Source: Albula goreensis
Taxonomy: Eukaryota; Chordata; Actinopteri; Albuliformes; Albulidae
Reading direction: 5' to 3'
Assembly: GCA_022829145.1 (NCBI GenBank)
Contig: CM040764.1
Coordinates: 992,001 to 1,056,000, forward strand
Length of the DNA: 64,000 bases
Position 1 is the first letter of the stretch, and each line of letters opens with the position of its first letter. Shown one piece after another: positions 14,246-26,273 of the stretch. The notes beneath the pieces were generated by a model that saw only the letters and a list, made by a program, of their open reading frames with translations, was not told the DNA's origin and made no database searches. Position numbers and translations under genes: made by a program.

Positions 14246-14268
14246 TGAACTGGGCTAAAGCAGTGTAG

Positions 14269-14331
<63 letters not shown>

Positions 14332-14368
14332 AGTGTGAGTGAACTGGGCAAAAGCAGTGTAGCTGTGA

Positions 14369-14437
<69 letters not shown>

Positions 14438-14470
14438 TGAACTGGGCAAAAGCAGTGTAGCTGTGACGGT
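14025..14470. repeat. Compound minisatellite/TG array ending at plpp2 exon 2
   Basis: Repeated copies of 'gtgagtgaactgggctaaag' plus 'cagtgtagctgtgacggtg', each followed by a (TG)n tract of very different length (long tracts at about 14,172-14,243, 14,268-14,330 and 14,372-14,434). The last unit ends about 20 nt before the exon 2 acceptor at 14,490. Confidence 0.9.
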
Positions 14471-14490
14471 GTGTGTTCTTCTCTCCCCAG

Positions 14491-14642
14491 CCTCCCTACC
14501 ATCCGCAATTCTCACACTGCTCTTCCGGCCGTATCAGAGGGGCATCTACTGCGATGACCAGAGCATCCAGTACCCCTTTAAATATGACACCATCACCCAC
14601 AGCATGATGGCCGCCATCACCATCTCTTTCTCCGTCATCATC
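14491..14642 (+). CDS. plpp2: plpp2 exon 2 (152 nt)
   Basis: Acceptor 'ttctctccccag', donor 'gtgagt'. Encodes ILTLLFRPYQRGIYCDD, then SIQYPFKYDTITHSMMAA and the start of the next membrane span. It begins in phase 1 (needs one G/N from exon 1) and ends on a codon boundary. Confidence 0.88.
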
Positions 14643-15028
14643 GTGAGTGTCCTTTCATCCCTGCCCACGTTACCTTTCACATTTCACCTTCAGCCATTAG
14701 CTAGCGCACATGGGTGCTTTTATGGGTTACAAAGCCATTATTGCGATAATTAAATGTAAAATGCTAAGCCGTATACCAAATGGCCGGGTGATCCACCATA
14801 AAACCCATTTACTCACATACTGAATATTTGGTTTTTTTAACCTTTCTAATGGTGCTTTCTTGTAACCCTGGATACCCTAAATCTTGAAGGGGAAAGAGCT
14901 CTCGTTTCCTTATGTCTTGGTCATTAATGTAGCCATTTTAAAACATTCTTGATTTGAGTTTTGCTGTCTTTGGATTTTTTATAGCCATAATGTATGTGCA
15001 GTGTTAGTCTGTGTTTTTATGGACATGT

Positions 15029-15076
<48 letters not shown>

Positions 15077-17550
15077 CTCAGCGTTGGTAATGGAATTGCT
15101 CTGTGCTGTATTTAGATCACCTCTGGTGAGGCCTACCTGGTATACAGCAAGAGGCTCCACTCCAACTCAGACTTCAACCAGTACGTGGCAGCCCTCTACA
15201 AGGTGGTGGGAACCTTTTTGTTCGGCGCGGTGGTCAGTCAGTCCCTCACCGACCTAGCGAAGTTCACCATCGGTCGCCCGCGCCCCAACTTCCTGGCCGT
15301 CTGCGCACCCAAAGTCTGCAATGGCTACATGCTGGAGATCAACTGCACTGGCAACCATCGTAATGTGACCGAGTCCAGGTGAGTCAGACTCTTCCTGCCA
15401 ACGCATGACACTCAACAGTGTAAAATTTGCATGTGGTGTTACCATTGCAGTGGTAGCCAGTGTAAATATCCTCTGCTGTTAGCATATCATGATGCTAGGT
15501 AGAGTATGGTATAGGCTAGTGGGCAGGAAATAGATGTGGAGAAAAACTTTGCTTTTAACTTTGCCACTACTGCTGGCATAACCTTCCCCTGGGTGGTAGT
15601 AGAGTATGACAGTGGCCAGTGTAGATTTCCACTGCTGTTAGCATTTAGTTCCATAGTGGCAAGTGTAAATCTTCCCTGCTTTTAGCATAGTGCTCTGTGG
15701 TGACCAGTGTAAATCTCCCCTGCTGTTAGCATAACGTTTGGTGGCAGCCAGTGTAAATCTCCCCTGCTGTTAGCATGGTGTTTGACATTGACCAGTGTAA
15801 ATCTCCCTGCTGTTAGCATAGTGTTTGATAATGGCCAGTGTAAATCTCCCCTGCTGTTAGCGTAGCATTTGACATTGACCAGTGTAAATCTCCCCAGCTG
15901 TTAGCATAGTGTTTGATAATGGCCAGTGTAAATCTCCCCTGCTGTTAGCGTAGCATTTGACAGTGACCAGTGTAAATCTCCCCTGCTTGTTAGCATAGCA
16001 TTCTATGGTGGTCAGTGTAAGCCTCCCCTGATTTTAACATAGTGTTCTATGGTGGCCAATGTAAATCTCCCCTGCTGTTAGCATAGAGTTTGATAGTGGA
16101 TAGTGTAAATCCCACTCGCACCCGTTGTCTGTGTTGTCTCAAAGTGGCGTAGGATGTTGTCTCGATGGAAGCCCACAAGTTTTTTTATTTTTAATCAAAA
16201 CTGTTTAAAAGACCAAGGAAGAAATGTCCTAACAAGAAGAGTGGTTCTCTCCCCCTCTTTCTCTGCTGCAGGTTGTCCTTTTACTCAGGCCACTCCTCCT
16301 TTGGGATGTATTGCATGCTGTTCCTAGCGGTGAGTACCCTTGCCATCTGCCCCTGAGAATAATCTCTCACTGTTGCTGTGGTTACCATGGTGTTGTCATG
16401 GATGCTGAAGGCTGCAGCCTGTTGTTTCGGAGGGCAATGGAAAGAAAGGTGATGAGAGGAAGTGTAGAGGTGTAGAAGGGTCTGGAAGTTTAGTGACAAG
16501 TAAAAGAGGTTTATCCAATTCAACAGAGTCAATGTTCAACTATAGGCCTTCTCTACCTTCATTCTTGAAGGCCACAGTGCCTGACCCCTCCCCCTAACCC
16601 TCTCTCTGCAGGTCTAAGAGCGTCAGTCTGTAGAGCAGTGATGACCCCTAACCATCTCTCTACGGGTCTATGAGTGTCAGTGTCAGTCTATAGAGTTGTG
16701 ATGAACCCTAACCCTGTCTTTGCTGGTCTTAAGAGCCAGTGTCAGTCTGGTCTAAGAGAATAGAGCAGATGACCCCTTAGCACAGTCTAGAGCAGTGATG
16801 ATCCCTAACCCTCCCCCTGCAGTTGTATGTTCAGGCCAGGATGCAGGGAAATGGGGCAGTCCAGTGATGCTCCTGGAGACCCACAATGACCCCAGTTCTT
16901 CCTGGTGGCTGTGATGAACCCTAACCCTGTCTTTGCTGGTCTCAGAGTGTCAATCTGTAGAGAAGTGGCTAACATCCTCCCCAGTTGGGTCTCCGCTCCT
17001 GAGACCCAAGCACCACTGGAGTGGGCTACACCGTTCTTGTGGGTCTCCTACAGGGGGCGCTGATTGCCGTCCTTACCGTGAGTAACCCCATATCGGACCA
17101 TTTAAAACTTTATTAACTTTTTTTATTAAATAGTATTAGTTCTGTTTATAACACCTCACTCCCATGAGGTATAACGTCTCATTGTCTTGGGATGGGTACA
17201 TGACGGCCAGTTGCAAGAAATTCAGAAATCTACTGCCACCTATTAGTTTGGAGAAAGCCCAGACCACACCAGAGAATACTGACCTGGTACTGGACTGGGT
17301 GTTTGTGAGGAGTCGCGTGAAGTTTCTGAGCGCAGAAGTTTGAGTTCTTTTGTGTCCCCGCCCCTGCCCCCTGCCCCCCCAGGTGCGATACGTGTCTGAC
17401 TTCTTCAAACAGCGTCGCCCCTACCACGCCTGCGCGACCACCGCCGAGACGGAGGCTCTGGGGAACGAGACTCTGGAGTGCAAACCCAACCTGCAGATCG
17501 GTGACGGCGAGCATAACAACCATTTCAGCCATCCGCCTGGGCCCATTTGA
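14491..17550 (+). CDS. plpp2: Phospholipid phosphatase (PLPP2-like), exons 2-6; exon 5 disrupted
   Basis: Lipid phosphate phosphatases are six-pass membrane enzymes that dephosphorylate phosphatidate, lysophosphatidate and related lipids. Exons fall at 14,491-14,642, 15,116-15,378, 16,272-16,329, 16,823-17,077 and 17,383-17,550, all with AG/GT borders and compatible phases. The catalytic C1 motif K-x6-RP is present (KFTIGRPRP in exon 3), and C2 is present (YSGHSSFGMY in exon 4). C3 should lie in exon 5, but that exon carries stops and rearranged pieces. The exon 6 tail ends LQIGDGEHNNHFSHPPGPI, which is closer to remembered PLPP2 tails than to PLPP1 or PLPP3. Exon 1, which supplies the start codon, was not found. 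As sequenced, the reading frame cannot make a full enzyme. Either the allele is broken or exon 5 is misassembled across the repeat. Confidence 0.85.
15116..15378 (+). CDS. plpp2: plpp2 exon 3 (263 nt, C1 active-site motif)
   Basis: Acceptor 'ctgtatttag', donor 'gtgagt'. Encodes SGEAYLVYSKRLHS, LFGAVVSQSLTDLAKF, the C1 motif KFTIGRPRP, and a luminal loop with two possible N-glycosylation sites (NCT and NVT). A (TG)n tract at about 15,032-15,073 lies just upstream of the acceptor. Confidence 0.92.
15560..16115. repeat. About 44-bp minisatellite in plpp2 intron 3
   Basis: About twelve copies of a unit around 'agtgtaaatctcccctgctg' and 'ttagcatagtgtttgata'. The units alternate between sub-variants ('gacattgacc' and 'gataatggcc'), suggesting that higher-order pairs were duplicated. 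Confidence 0.9.
16272..16329 (+). CDS. plpp2: plpp2 exon 4 (58 nt, C2 motif)
   Basis: Acceptor 'ctctgctgcag', donor 'gtgagt'. Encodes LSFYSGHSSFGMYCMLFLA, which holds the SGH motif with the proton-donor His. The first base completes the Arg codon split with exon 3. Confidence 0.92.
16590..16970. repeat. Minisatellite carrying 3' splice-site-like units, invading plpp2 exon 5
   Basis: Irregular units containing 'ccctaaccctctctctgcag' (branch-point-like ctaac, pyrimidines, CAG) followed by 'gtctaagag...gtcagtctgtagagcagtgatga'. Copies occur around 16,590, 16,645, 16,705, 16,745 and 16,800, with one more at about 16,909-16,965 inside exon 5. Confidence 0.75.
16823..17077 (+). pseudogene. plpp2: plpp2 exon 5, disrupted
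   Basis: The acceptor 'ctccccctgcag' is followed by an intact start, LYVQARMQG. The exon then shifts frame and meets a stop within about 15 codons. Pieces of the expected exon are still readable in different frames: QFFLVA at about 16,890-16,908, KHHWS at about 17,010, and GLLQGALIAVLT at about 17,041-17,077, before a normal 'gtgagt' donor. Vertebrate PLPP genes usually have 177 nt here (from memory), whereas this interval is 255 nt. Part of the excess is one unit of the neighbouring intronic repeat. The C3 motif (SR-x5-H-x3-D) is not in one frame. Confidence 0.7.
17383..17550 (+). CDS. plpp2: plpp2 exon 6 (terminal coding exon)
   Basis: The acceptor 'ctgccccccccag' gives VRYVSDFFKQRRP and a cytosolic tail of about 45 residues ending HFSHPPGPI, then TGA at 17,548-17,550. 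The VSDFFK segment closes the last membrane span in this family. Confidence 0.88.
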   Translation: MRYVSDFFKQRRPYHACATTAETEALGNETLECKPNLQIGDGEHNNHFSHPPGPI

Positions 17551-20500
17551 CCTGGGCCCGACTCTCAGCAGAGAATCACTCAGAACAACCACTGGACTAA
17601 GGGGGACTAACACCAACCCCACACTCCAACGCACATGTACATATAAACACACACATGAATTTGCGTGCACGTGTGCGCATATTTATGTGTGTGCGTGTGA
17701 GACTGTGCATGTATATATTTCTGAGTGTGAATGTGCATGTCAATTGCGTGTGTGTACTACCTGTACATGTGTGAATGTGTATGTGACGGATGGGTGGACA
17801 ACCCTCACTAGACTGACTTCTCTTCAGTCGTAGTATCCTGTATGCTATTATTGGTTGGATCCTTTTCAAATTTTCTTAAGAATGTGTACATTTTTGTATA
17901 ATTTTATCTGGTTTAAACTATCGTGGGAAAAGGGGGATGGACAGGCCAGAAATAGGAATGCTAAATTTTGGACAAGCGGAAGATCAGTGATTCTTTACGT
18001 TTCCATACACTCAAGCAGATGCACTTACACCTCGCTCACACACACACACACACACACACGTGCACACGTGAACACACTCTCCATCACACATACATGCAAA
18101 CACATACACACACAAACGCACACATGTGAATGCACACTCTCATACACACTTACACACACTAACTCACATGCTTGCAGGTGCACGCGCTCACGAAGACCAC
18201 CGCAGCATTTGAGCCGTAGGAGGGTTTATAAGCTCATTGGCTGCGTTTGGGCTTCTTTCTCACGATGGAATGTTCTGACTCGTCATGGACAGATAGACTG
18301 AGTTGGACTGAATGCGCTTCCCTATCCTCGCCGCACCTAGCGCTGACATCTCTCTTACATTACATTATTTAAATTCTTCATGGGGTCCATGCAAACAGTT
18401 GTGAGATGGACTACATAATGTATCAGTCAATATTATCTTTTATTATTATTGTATTATTTTTTTCAGTTTTTACATTTTTGTGATTCTTTTCTCTTTTGTA
18501 AGAATTAAAACCACTATCTAGAGCAAGGCCAGATTTTATTTGTAGAAGTGGGGTTGGTACATTGACCCTGTGTCCTTGAAAAGTCGATGTAGCGAATCTC
18601 TGGGCTCCCGTCTTTTCATTAATTGTGAAAGCCAGGGAAATGATGGCGTTTTTATTCACTAACTGAAATGAGCGTAATCTTCTTCTGTTCCTTGGGGTTA
18701 GAAAAGGGCCTAGAAAAGGTTTGGGCAACAGACACTACTACTTACTACAACACCCACTACTCTTATCTCTCCATGTCTGGAGAATGCAGTCTCACATGTC
18801 CTGCTGGCCGCTGGGAGATGGGCAATTGGATGCCAGCTTAGTGTGATATTTCCATTATTTGTAATATTTTTGTGGAAGTTGTTGTTATATATTGTGAGCA
18901 TACTGTATGTGTCTCTTTGTGTGTTTTTTTTTTTTTTTTTGTATTTTGCATTTCCACATGTATGTGTCGCTGAGGACTGCTGTATTAGAGAAGTCATGTC
19001 TTTCATAACCTGGCCATCCACGCAAAGCTTCCCTAAGAGCAGAGGGCTGAGACACAGCGGAATGATTGGCAGAGGTGTCACCTGGGAAATGTAGTCCTGA
19101 GCATGGTTTTTTTTTTTGTGGGCTGCGGTTTGCTGTAACGAATCAGAAATTCAGTTTGAACAGATCCACCGATCCCCACCTGATGCAAATCAGTCCAGAG
19201 AGGCAGGTGATCGAGTGGTCCGTGAAGCAGCAGTGGGGTAATGCAAGGGCGTGACCCACCGTTCCCGACTGCGCCTACAAAACTCCACACCAGGCAAGCT
19301 TGGGAATATGTTGAGCTCTTGGCCTTGAGCCATGGATCAGAATGTGACAGAGACCTTTGCTAAAGCTGATACGTGCACATCAAAAGTGGAAACACTGGTG
19401 AATTTGTGAATGTTTTTTTCCTTTTTACATGTATTGGAGTGCTGTGTTAGCGTGTATGAACATGTATGCTTTTTGTGTAGGTGTGAGTGTTTTAACAAGC
19501 CATTTGCTGTAACAATAACATTAAACGTTTTACCTTCGATATGAGAAAATGCCTGTGCTCTGTAGACAAGCTGCATCAATGCGTGAGCTGTCCCTCTGAT
19601 TTTATAGCGAGGGTTTCTGATATCGATTTTATAGCGAGGGTTTCTCTGCTGTTATCGTTTTGTAGCGAGGGTTTCTGTGCTAATCTGACTCCTGCTGAAG
19701 AAAAAAAAAGGGCAAGTGACCACATTCTCAAAGTAAAGTTATTTTCGTGGTTTTTAACCTTAAATTTTAGATAATTTGCTGTTCATGGGAAATTGAGCCA
19801 AATAATCTCTTTATTATTAGTTGATTAATCATCGAATAATGTAATTATTGCCCAGTGATTGTTGTGTCTGTCAATAATTATTTTTATATAAATAGAATCT
19901 GAATTAATGGCTTTTTCAATACTCTGGATTTCTCATGTGATGGGAAAGTAAAACCAGCACACAGTCATTTCAATTCTTAATTTAGGTTAAATTGTCTTAT
20001 CCTGGTATCCTGCATTTGGAAACTTTAGCTGTCTTGGTTATTTTTACATTGAGGGTGATTTGAGAATACTTTATCTCCCATAAGTAAAGAACTCTGACTT
20101 AACCCAGATCTCCAACTCTTGGGAGACCTATAGCGGTCACTGGTTTCTGGTCTGTTTCAGCGCTTCACAAATGCCTTCAGATTGAAAGGAATTTAAAAAC
20201 CGACAGACGCTGAAAGTGATGAGGATGATGAAGCTCAGGGGGAAAACAAAAAGCGTAGCATACCCTGCAGGACCAGGGTTTGGGACCCCAGATGTAAGCT
20301 TCAAGTTAAACAGTTGACCATCTCATTTGAACACTTTTAGCATCTTGAGCGGTCGCTTCCCACAAATTTATAAGACGATGTAAAATCATATATCCACTGC
20401 TGGATGTGAACCTCTACATACCAAAGCCTTGTCTCTCTCTCACATCATTCATCGATGTACCAGTCAACATTAATTTTGTCATAGCAAAATATTAATATAT

Positions 20501-23020
20501 GAAATATGCATAAATATACCAACGGGCTATGTATTTTATGTAAAAATAAATATTCGTGATGTATGAAACATGCTCCCGCTTGTTATTTTATGTGTAGAAG
20601 ATGATGGAGGACATGCTTCTCTCTGTAGGGGCGGAGTCTGACCTAAGACTGCGAACGGGACATTTTGTTACTGAATGGAAGACCTGAATGGATGAACTCC
20701 AGCTAAATGTGAAGCTTCCGTTTAGAAACAGGTGGGTAAGATTTTGAAGGTAAAACTTTTGGCATTTGGAGACGTGGGTTGTTTCCTTAGTAACCCACAT
20801 ACTGTAAGAGTGACTCCGTGATGGCACAAGGTACTGTATGAGTGCTATGGTAGTGACTCCATGGTGATGCACAGTGGGCGGGGCCAAGAGGATCACCAAT
20901 CACAGCAGAGATATTAAGCCATTACTGTCATTCATTGAGGATGATTGAGTTTCATTGATGACAGCAATGTTATGGTCTTTCGTTGATGATACTTGAGCTT
21001 CTTTTATTGGTTTCTTTTTCATTGTGATGGTCAAAAGGGCCCTTTATTTCTTAAACAGAGTTCAAACTTTATTTAAACATTATTTTGCAGTTCAGGGTCC
21101 CTGAACTTAAATAATGGATTGGACATCACTTCTATGAAACAAAAACGTTGGATTTTGTTTCCCAAGTTGAATTTACAGACAAAATAAAAGCACATACACT
21201 CTTTGCTGCAAGTAATCACATGTGACATTTCATTTGGCTACCGCTGCCATTATCAACGATCAATTATTTTTTCTAGCAATTTCTGTGCTAGACATTTCCA
21301 ATGACAAAAGAACAGGATGCTTTGTTTATTTCCAGCATGTTTCAGAGGGAATTCACCCTTAGCTGGGACATTTTTTTATTCCCAGCATTCAATACCTGTT
21401 CAGCACATTTCAGAGATCCCTTACAGGAATATATTATATTGAATTAAGTGTTCAAGATACTGGAACACTTTAAAATATATGGGAAAATATACAAATAACA
21501 TAATGTTTCAGGTGTTGTGCTTTTCTTTACTGTGAAATCACCGTGTGCCAAACAAAAACAATTTCCAGGTTTATGTTAGTATAACAATAAAAAATTAATT
21601 AGTAAATTGTTTGTCTGCACCTTTGATAGTAAACCAGGGAGATATATCCCACATTGCACCATACCCCCTCAGCATTATCTCTGAATGGGAAATAGGCCAA
21701 ACACAAAAATATGCATTTATGATTTTCAATTGACAACAATTGTAATTAAAAAATCGACAAAAAAAATCAACAATTAATAATATACAAAAAAATAAATGTG
21801 AATTTCCCTTCGCTGTACACCCTACCCCATCACTCCACAGTATTTCTTCTGAAGCAGTGTCCTTGGGAATTGTAGCCACTCTCAAACATCAAACTGCGTT
21901 CCAAGGAAAATGTTGTTTCCAGCTGTGTTTCCAGGAAAGGATTCAAAGATTAATAGATTTATTTACTTATTGATGTAATCGCTGCTGTTTAGCGGTTCAT
22001 GCACATTTACACATACGCACATTTATATTCATATGTACATGTGTTCACAAGTACATGGAAGCACATATGTTTCAGCTTTCAGATTCTTTCTGAGTAAACC
22101 ATAGGAGTGGAGGGAATTATGTGTGGTCCTTAATTGTCTGCTTATCTCACCTCCTTTTTCCTCAGAAAAGACGAAACTTCTGCCAAAAACCCTTTAATCA
22201 CTACGCGACACTCGCCTTCCATGGCTGTTACTAACTTCAGACTCCTGGGTGGGAGAGAGTCTAATTTTAGCCGCTCAAATGGTCAGTTTCCATGGATAAA
22301 AAAGCCAAACGCATTCAGAAATGGATGGCTTGTGCGTTTGGTCCTGACACCGGACTGAAACAGTACTCGTGAACACACCCTACGTAGGATTTCTGTCTCT
22401 TCATTTGTCCTGGGTGTCTCCACACTGCATCGCTCTTTAATTTAAGTTGCGTAAGTGTAGGTCCTGCAGTTGTGTTAAACAGCGGACGTTCTGATTACAT
22501 CATAATACATAAGCTCCAGCAGTGACATCACAGGCCTCTGCTTCTCTAAGAACCGCTCGCCGTGTTTTCTGTTCTAAGTTCTGCTGTGTCGGCCTACCTT
22601 GCTGCCTAATCGCTAGCTGACACCCACACTGTATTCACACTTTGCTGAAAAGAGCTGCATTCCTCCGCCTACCAGAGCAGCTGGCCGTAGAGAACGCCCA
22701 GGCAGCTCTCGGTGCTCCCAAACTCACACGTGCGCCGCATAACCTGTGGAACTCGACTTATGTCTCTGTTATTCATAATAACCCGCCTCGGGAACAATTA
22801 TAATATTTGAGGTTTGGAACTGAGTCATTCTCTGTCCTGCTCTTCCACTCTCTAGTGCAGGGCAAGCTTGTTCAGCCAACAACCACGTGAATCATACTCT
22901 GTTTTATAACCTATTATTTCATCACAGATATTCTGTTTACCTAATAGATATTATATTTTAACCAAATAGTTTATTTGCATAATATTGAAGATCCTATTTC
23001 TGCTTATTCTAAGGAGTTTT
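17551..23020. other. Non-coding stretch downstream of plpp2
   Basis: Presumed plpp2 3' UTR followed by intergenic DNA. Possible polyadenylation signals are attaaa at 18,504-18,509 and aataaa at 20,545-20,550; neither is proven. It includes CA/TG-rich DNA at 17,640-18,180 and a short three-copy repeat around 'ttatagcgagggtttct' at about 19,598-19,676. I see no further gene. Confidence 0.5.
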
Positions 23021-23029
23021 GGTTTGGAA

Positions 23030-23540
23030 GGGCTGAGAGGAGGCGCATGGTATTGTTTAAAGGCCTGTGAAAGGAGAAGGGCTGAGAGGAGGCGCATGGC
23101 AGTGTTTACAGGCCTGTGAAAGGAGAAGGGCCGGGAGGAGGCGCATGGTAGTGTTTACAGGCCTGTGAAAGGAGAAGGGCCGGGAGGAGGCGCATGGCAG
23201 TGTTTACAGGCCTGTGAAAGGAGAAGGGCCGGGAGGAGGCGCATGGTAGTGTTTACAGGCCTGTGAAAGGAGAAGGGCTGGGAGGAGGCGCATGGTAGTG
23301 TTTGAAGGCCTATGAAAGGAGAAGGGCCGGGAGGAGGCGCATGGCAGTGTTTACAGGCCTGTGAAAGGAGAAGGGCCGGGAGGAGGCGCAAGGTAGTGTT
23401 TACAGGCCTGTGAAAGGAGAAGGGACGGGAGGAGGTGCATGGTAGTGTTTACAGGCCTGTGAAAGGAGAAGGGCCGGGAGGAGGCACATGGTAGTGTTTA
23501 AAGGCCTGCGAAAGCAAAGGGAATGAGAGGAGGCGCATGG
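23030..23540. repeat. 49-bp minisatellite (about 10 copies)
   Basis: Highly regular units containing 'ggcctgtgaaaggagaaggg', 'ccgggaggaggcgcatgg' and 'tagtgtttaca'. Copies differ by single bases only, so the array is young or homogenised. The minus strand is open across the array, but only because of its periodicity. Confidence 0.95.
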
Positions 23541-23984
23541 CGATTTTCAAAGACCCGTGGAAGGACAGGAGTTGGTTACGTAATGGTGGGAAGTGTCATG
23601 GATCGTCTGGGAATATGTAAAGCCTCTCATGTTGCGACATTTCTGGTATTTGCTTGGCCTTACTTTACCCGCATACCGCAGTCATTATGCGCCCTCTCAA
23701 TAAATCAAACCTGACTGGAGTCTGCCTCAACACCTCTGTGATATTTACACATTCCTGGGAAGTGGGGTTTAGAGGTGCGTTTACACTGGATATTCATGAC
23801 AGGGCATGTTGGGAGACGGTTCTGAGCTTGATAAGCTCTGAGTCAGGCTGTTCTGTGCTCGGCGACAGATTTGAATGAGAACGAACGTATGTTGGTTTTC
23901 ACCAAGTTGCTGCTGGAGAGCAGGGATTCTGCATGGTGCGAGTGAACTCGTTTGGAGAGAGCAGTGAGGAGTGTCTGTGTGTGA

Positions 23985-24052
23985 TGGAGCTGGAGAGGGC
24001 AGTGAGTGTGTGTGTGTGCGTGCGTGCGTGACGGAGCTGGAGAGGACAGTGA

Positions 24053-24086
<34 letters not shown>

Positions 24087-24335
24087 TGATGGAGCTGGAG
24101 AGGGCAGTAAGGAGTGTGTGTGTGTGTGATGGAGCTGGAGAGGGCAGTGAGGTGTGTGTGTGTGTGTGATGGAGCTGGAGAGGGCAGTGATGTGTGTGTG
24201 TGTGTGTGTGTGTGCGTGTGATGGAGCTGGAGAGGGCAGTGAGGAGTGTGTGTGTGTGTGTGTGTGTGTGCGCGTGTGTGCGCGTGTGTGACAGAGCTGG
24301 AGAGGGCAATGAGGTGTGTGTGTGTGTGTGTTTGA
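23985..24335. repeat. Compound minisatellite with TG tracts
   Basis: About eight copies of 'gatggagctggagagggcag' plus 'tgagg', each followed by a (TG)n tract of variable length. The design matches the array at 14,025-14,470, but the core unit is unrelated. Confidence 0.9.
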
Positions 24336-25910
24336 GTGTGTATTTGTGTCTAAATTACTCACACAGATACATATGTGCAGCAGGCCCCACCCAGGGGGAA
24401 GTCAGTGAGACAGACACAGTACCTCCCTGAATGGGAGGGCAACAAAAAAGTATTTTTAAAAATGGAACAATTACTTGATGAAAACAACGCCAAAGAATTA
24501 TGTATTTATTCACTTCTTGACTTGCAAGGGAATGGGGCCAGTTAAACTAGGTCAAAGATCTCTTATGAACCTGGGATATGATGCTGAGGTAAACATATAT
24601 AGATCTGTGTCGTCTAAAACCTTACATTTTATCACAGCGGGGAAATAGCTCTCCACCGCAATCTCCATTCACATATTTTTCTCAGGTGTAGTTGAAAAAA
24701 AGTTGAAAAATTTCCCTCTCAACATCCCTACTTGGAGACTGGGCTACTGGTTCACTGTTATCACAGCATAACCCAGCACTACAGCGTCTCTGTTAACCCA
24801 ACAACCCAGTGTTACGCTTGGCTTCAGCTAGCCATGGGGGACTGGGGTTTCACTCTCCAGCTCCTTAAGTGACTATATCTTAGCAGAGCGACCACACCTC
24901 CACTCACACCCTCTAGATTCTCAGTCCACATTTGGCTTGTGCTGTAACCATCACTGAAGTCATTGTAAACGCGACTATTTTTCTCCATCTTTCTTGGCTC
25001 TTGAGTCACATTCCGATCCCCTGTGAGTTACGTTGCATTGTATGTTTTTTTCCCGTTTCAACACTTTTTCAGAGCTTTTCCTGTTATGACATCTTAATTT
25101 ACCTTTCCATGCGTGCTGAAAAACGTTTTGTTCGTGCCAAAGATTTAATCTTGTTCCAATTTCGTTTCCTGCTGGAACCCAAATGAAAATGCCAGGGAGT
25201 GTTTATTTTGAAAATAACTTCTCATCTTCCAGAATAGCTCCTGTAAAGAACCACCCATCCTCAGCCCTTGCTGGTGCAGCACCCTGCTGGTTCCTCAGCT
25301 CTCCTTGTCTTTCAGGCCTACAGGACCAGCTCTCTATCATTACCTATTCCCAGAGTTTCCCACAATGCAATGCAACAGGGACCGAAAGATTTAGACCAAT
25401 CCTGCTTGGTCATCCTGCTCTGTCCAAATCCTGTTGGGTCATCCTACTCTGTCTCAACACTGCTGGGTCATCCCGCTCCATCCCAATCCGCTGGGTCATC
25501 CTACAGGGTGGACACAGATTTATGGAGAAACCCCTAGGCAGCAGACATAGCGGCACAGACGTATTTCCGGTTTCTTGACAGTCACGTCTCATTCTGTGTC
25601 GACATCTGAACCGAGCGGGAACAGGGCTTATCTTCCTCCTCTGTGTGGTCCTGGGCGAGAGAGAAAGCTGACACAAACCTAGGCCGAAACTGCAAATCAA
25701 CCTCCTTCTGATGCCCAGCGTAACACTGAACATTTGGAAATGAATAAAAGTTCAGGGCCATCTTTTCTCTTTTCTTCAAAGGAGATGGAAAATAAAATAG
25801 GGGAGGAAGACTCTGCTATGGAGCCTCTGTGTGCTGGAGGCAGGATCAGACCAGGCCTCACTTCCTCTACTGTTAGGGAGCAAACAGCCGTCTCCCTGCT
25901 CCTACCACAC
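24336..25910. other. Non-coding stretch
   Basis: No gene recognised. A short four-copy repeat of about 28 bp ('ctgggtcatcc' units) lies at about 25,400-25,505. Confidence 0.45.
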
Positions 25911-25915
25911 GATAC

Positions 25916-25918
<3 letters not shown>

Positions 25919-25963
<45 letters not shown>

Positions 25964-25977
25964 TTACATGGACATGG

Positions 25978-26038
<61 letters not shown>

Positions 26039-26052
26039 TTACATGGACATGG

Positions 26053-26099
<47 letters not shown>

Positions 26100-26113
26100 T
26101 TACATGGACATGG

Positions 26114-26181
<68 letters not shown>

Positions 26182-26242
26182 CATGTGTGTGCGTTTACAC
26201 AGACGTACATATGTGCATGTGTGTATTTACACGGACATGGAC

Positions 26243-26270
<28 letters not shown>
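25919..26270. repeat. Compound TG array with tatttacatggacatggac spacers
   Basis: Five (TG)n blocks of varying length, separated by four near-identical spacers of about 20 bp ('tatttacatggacatggac'; the last is longer, with 'cacgg'). Confidence 0.95.

Positions 26271-26273
<3 letters not shown>

Noticed and set aside
14025..14515. His/Thr-rich minus-strand ORFs
   Set aside because: Simple-sequence translations of the TG array beside plpp2 exon 2.
23155..23391. 78-codon minus ORF with a repeated CKHCHAPPPGPSPF motif
   Set aside because: Produced by the 49-bp minisatellite; the frame is not maintained outside the array.
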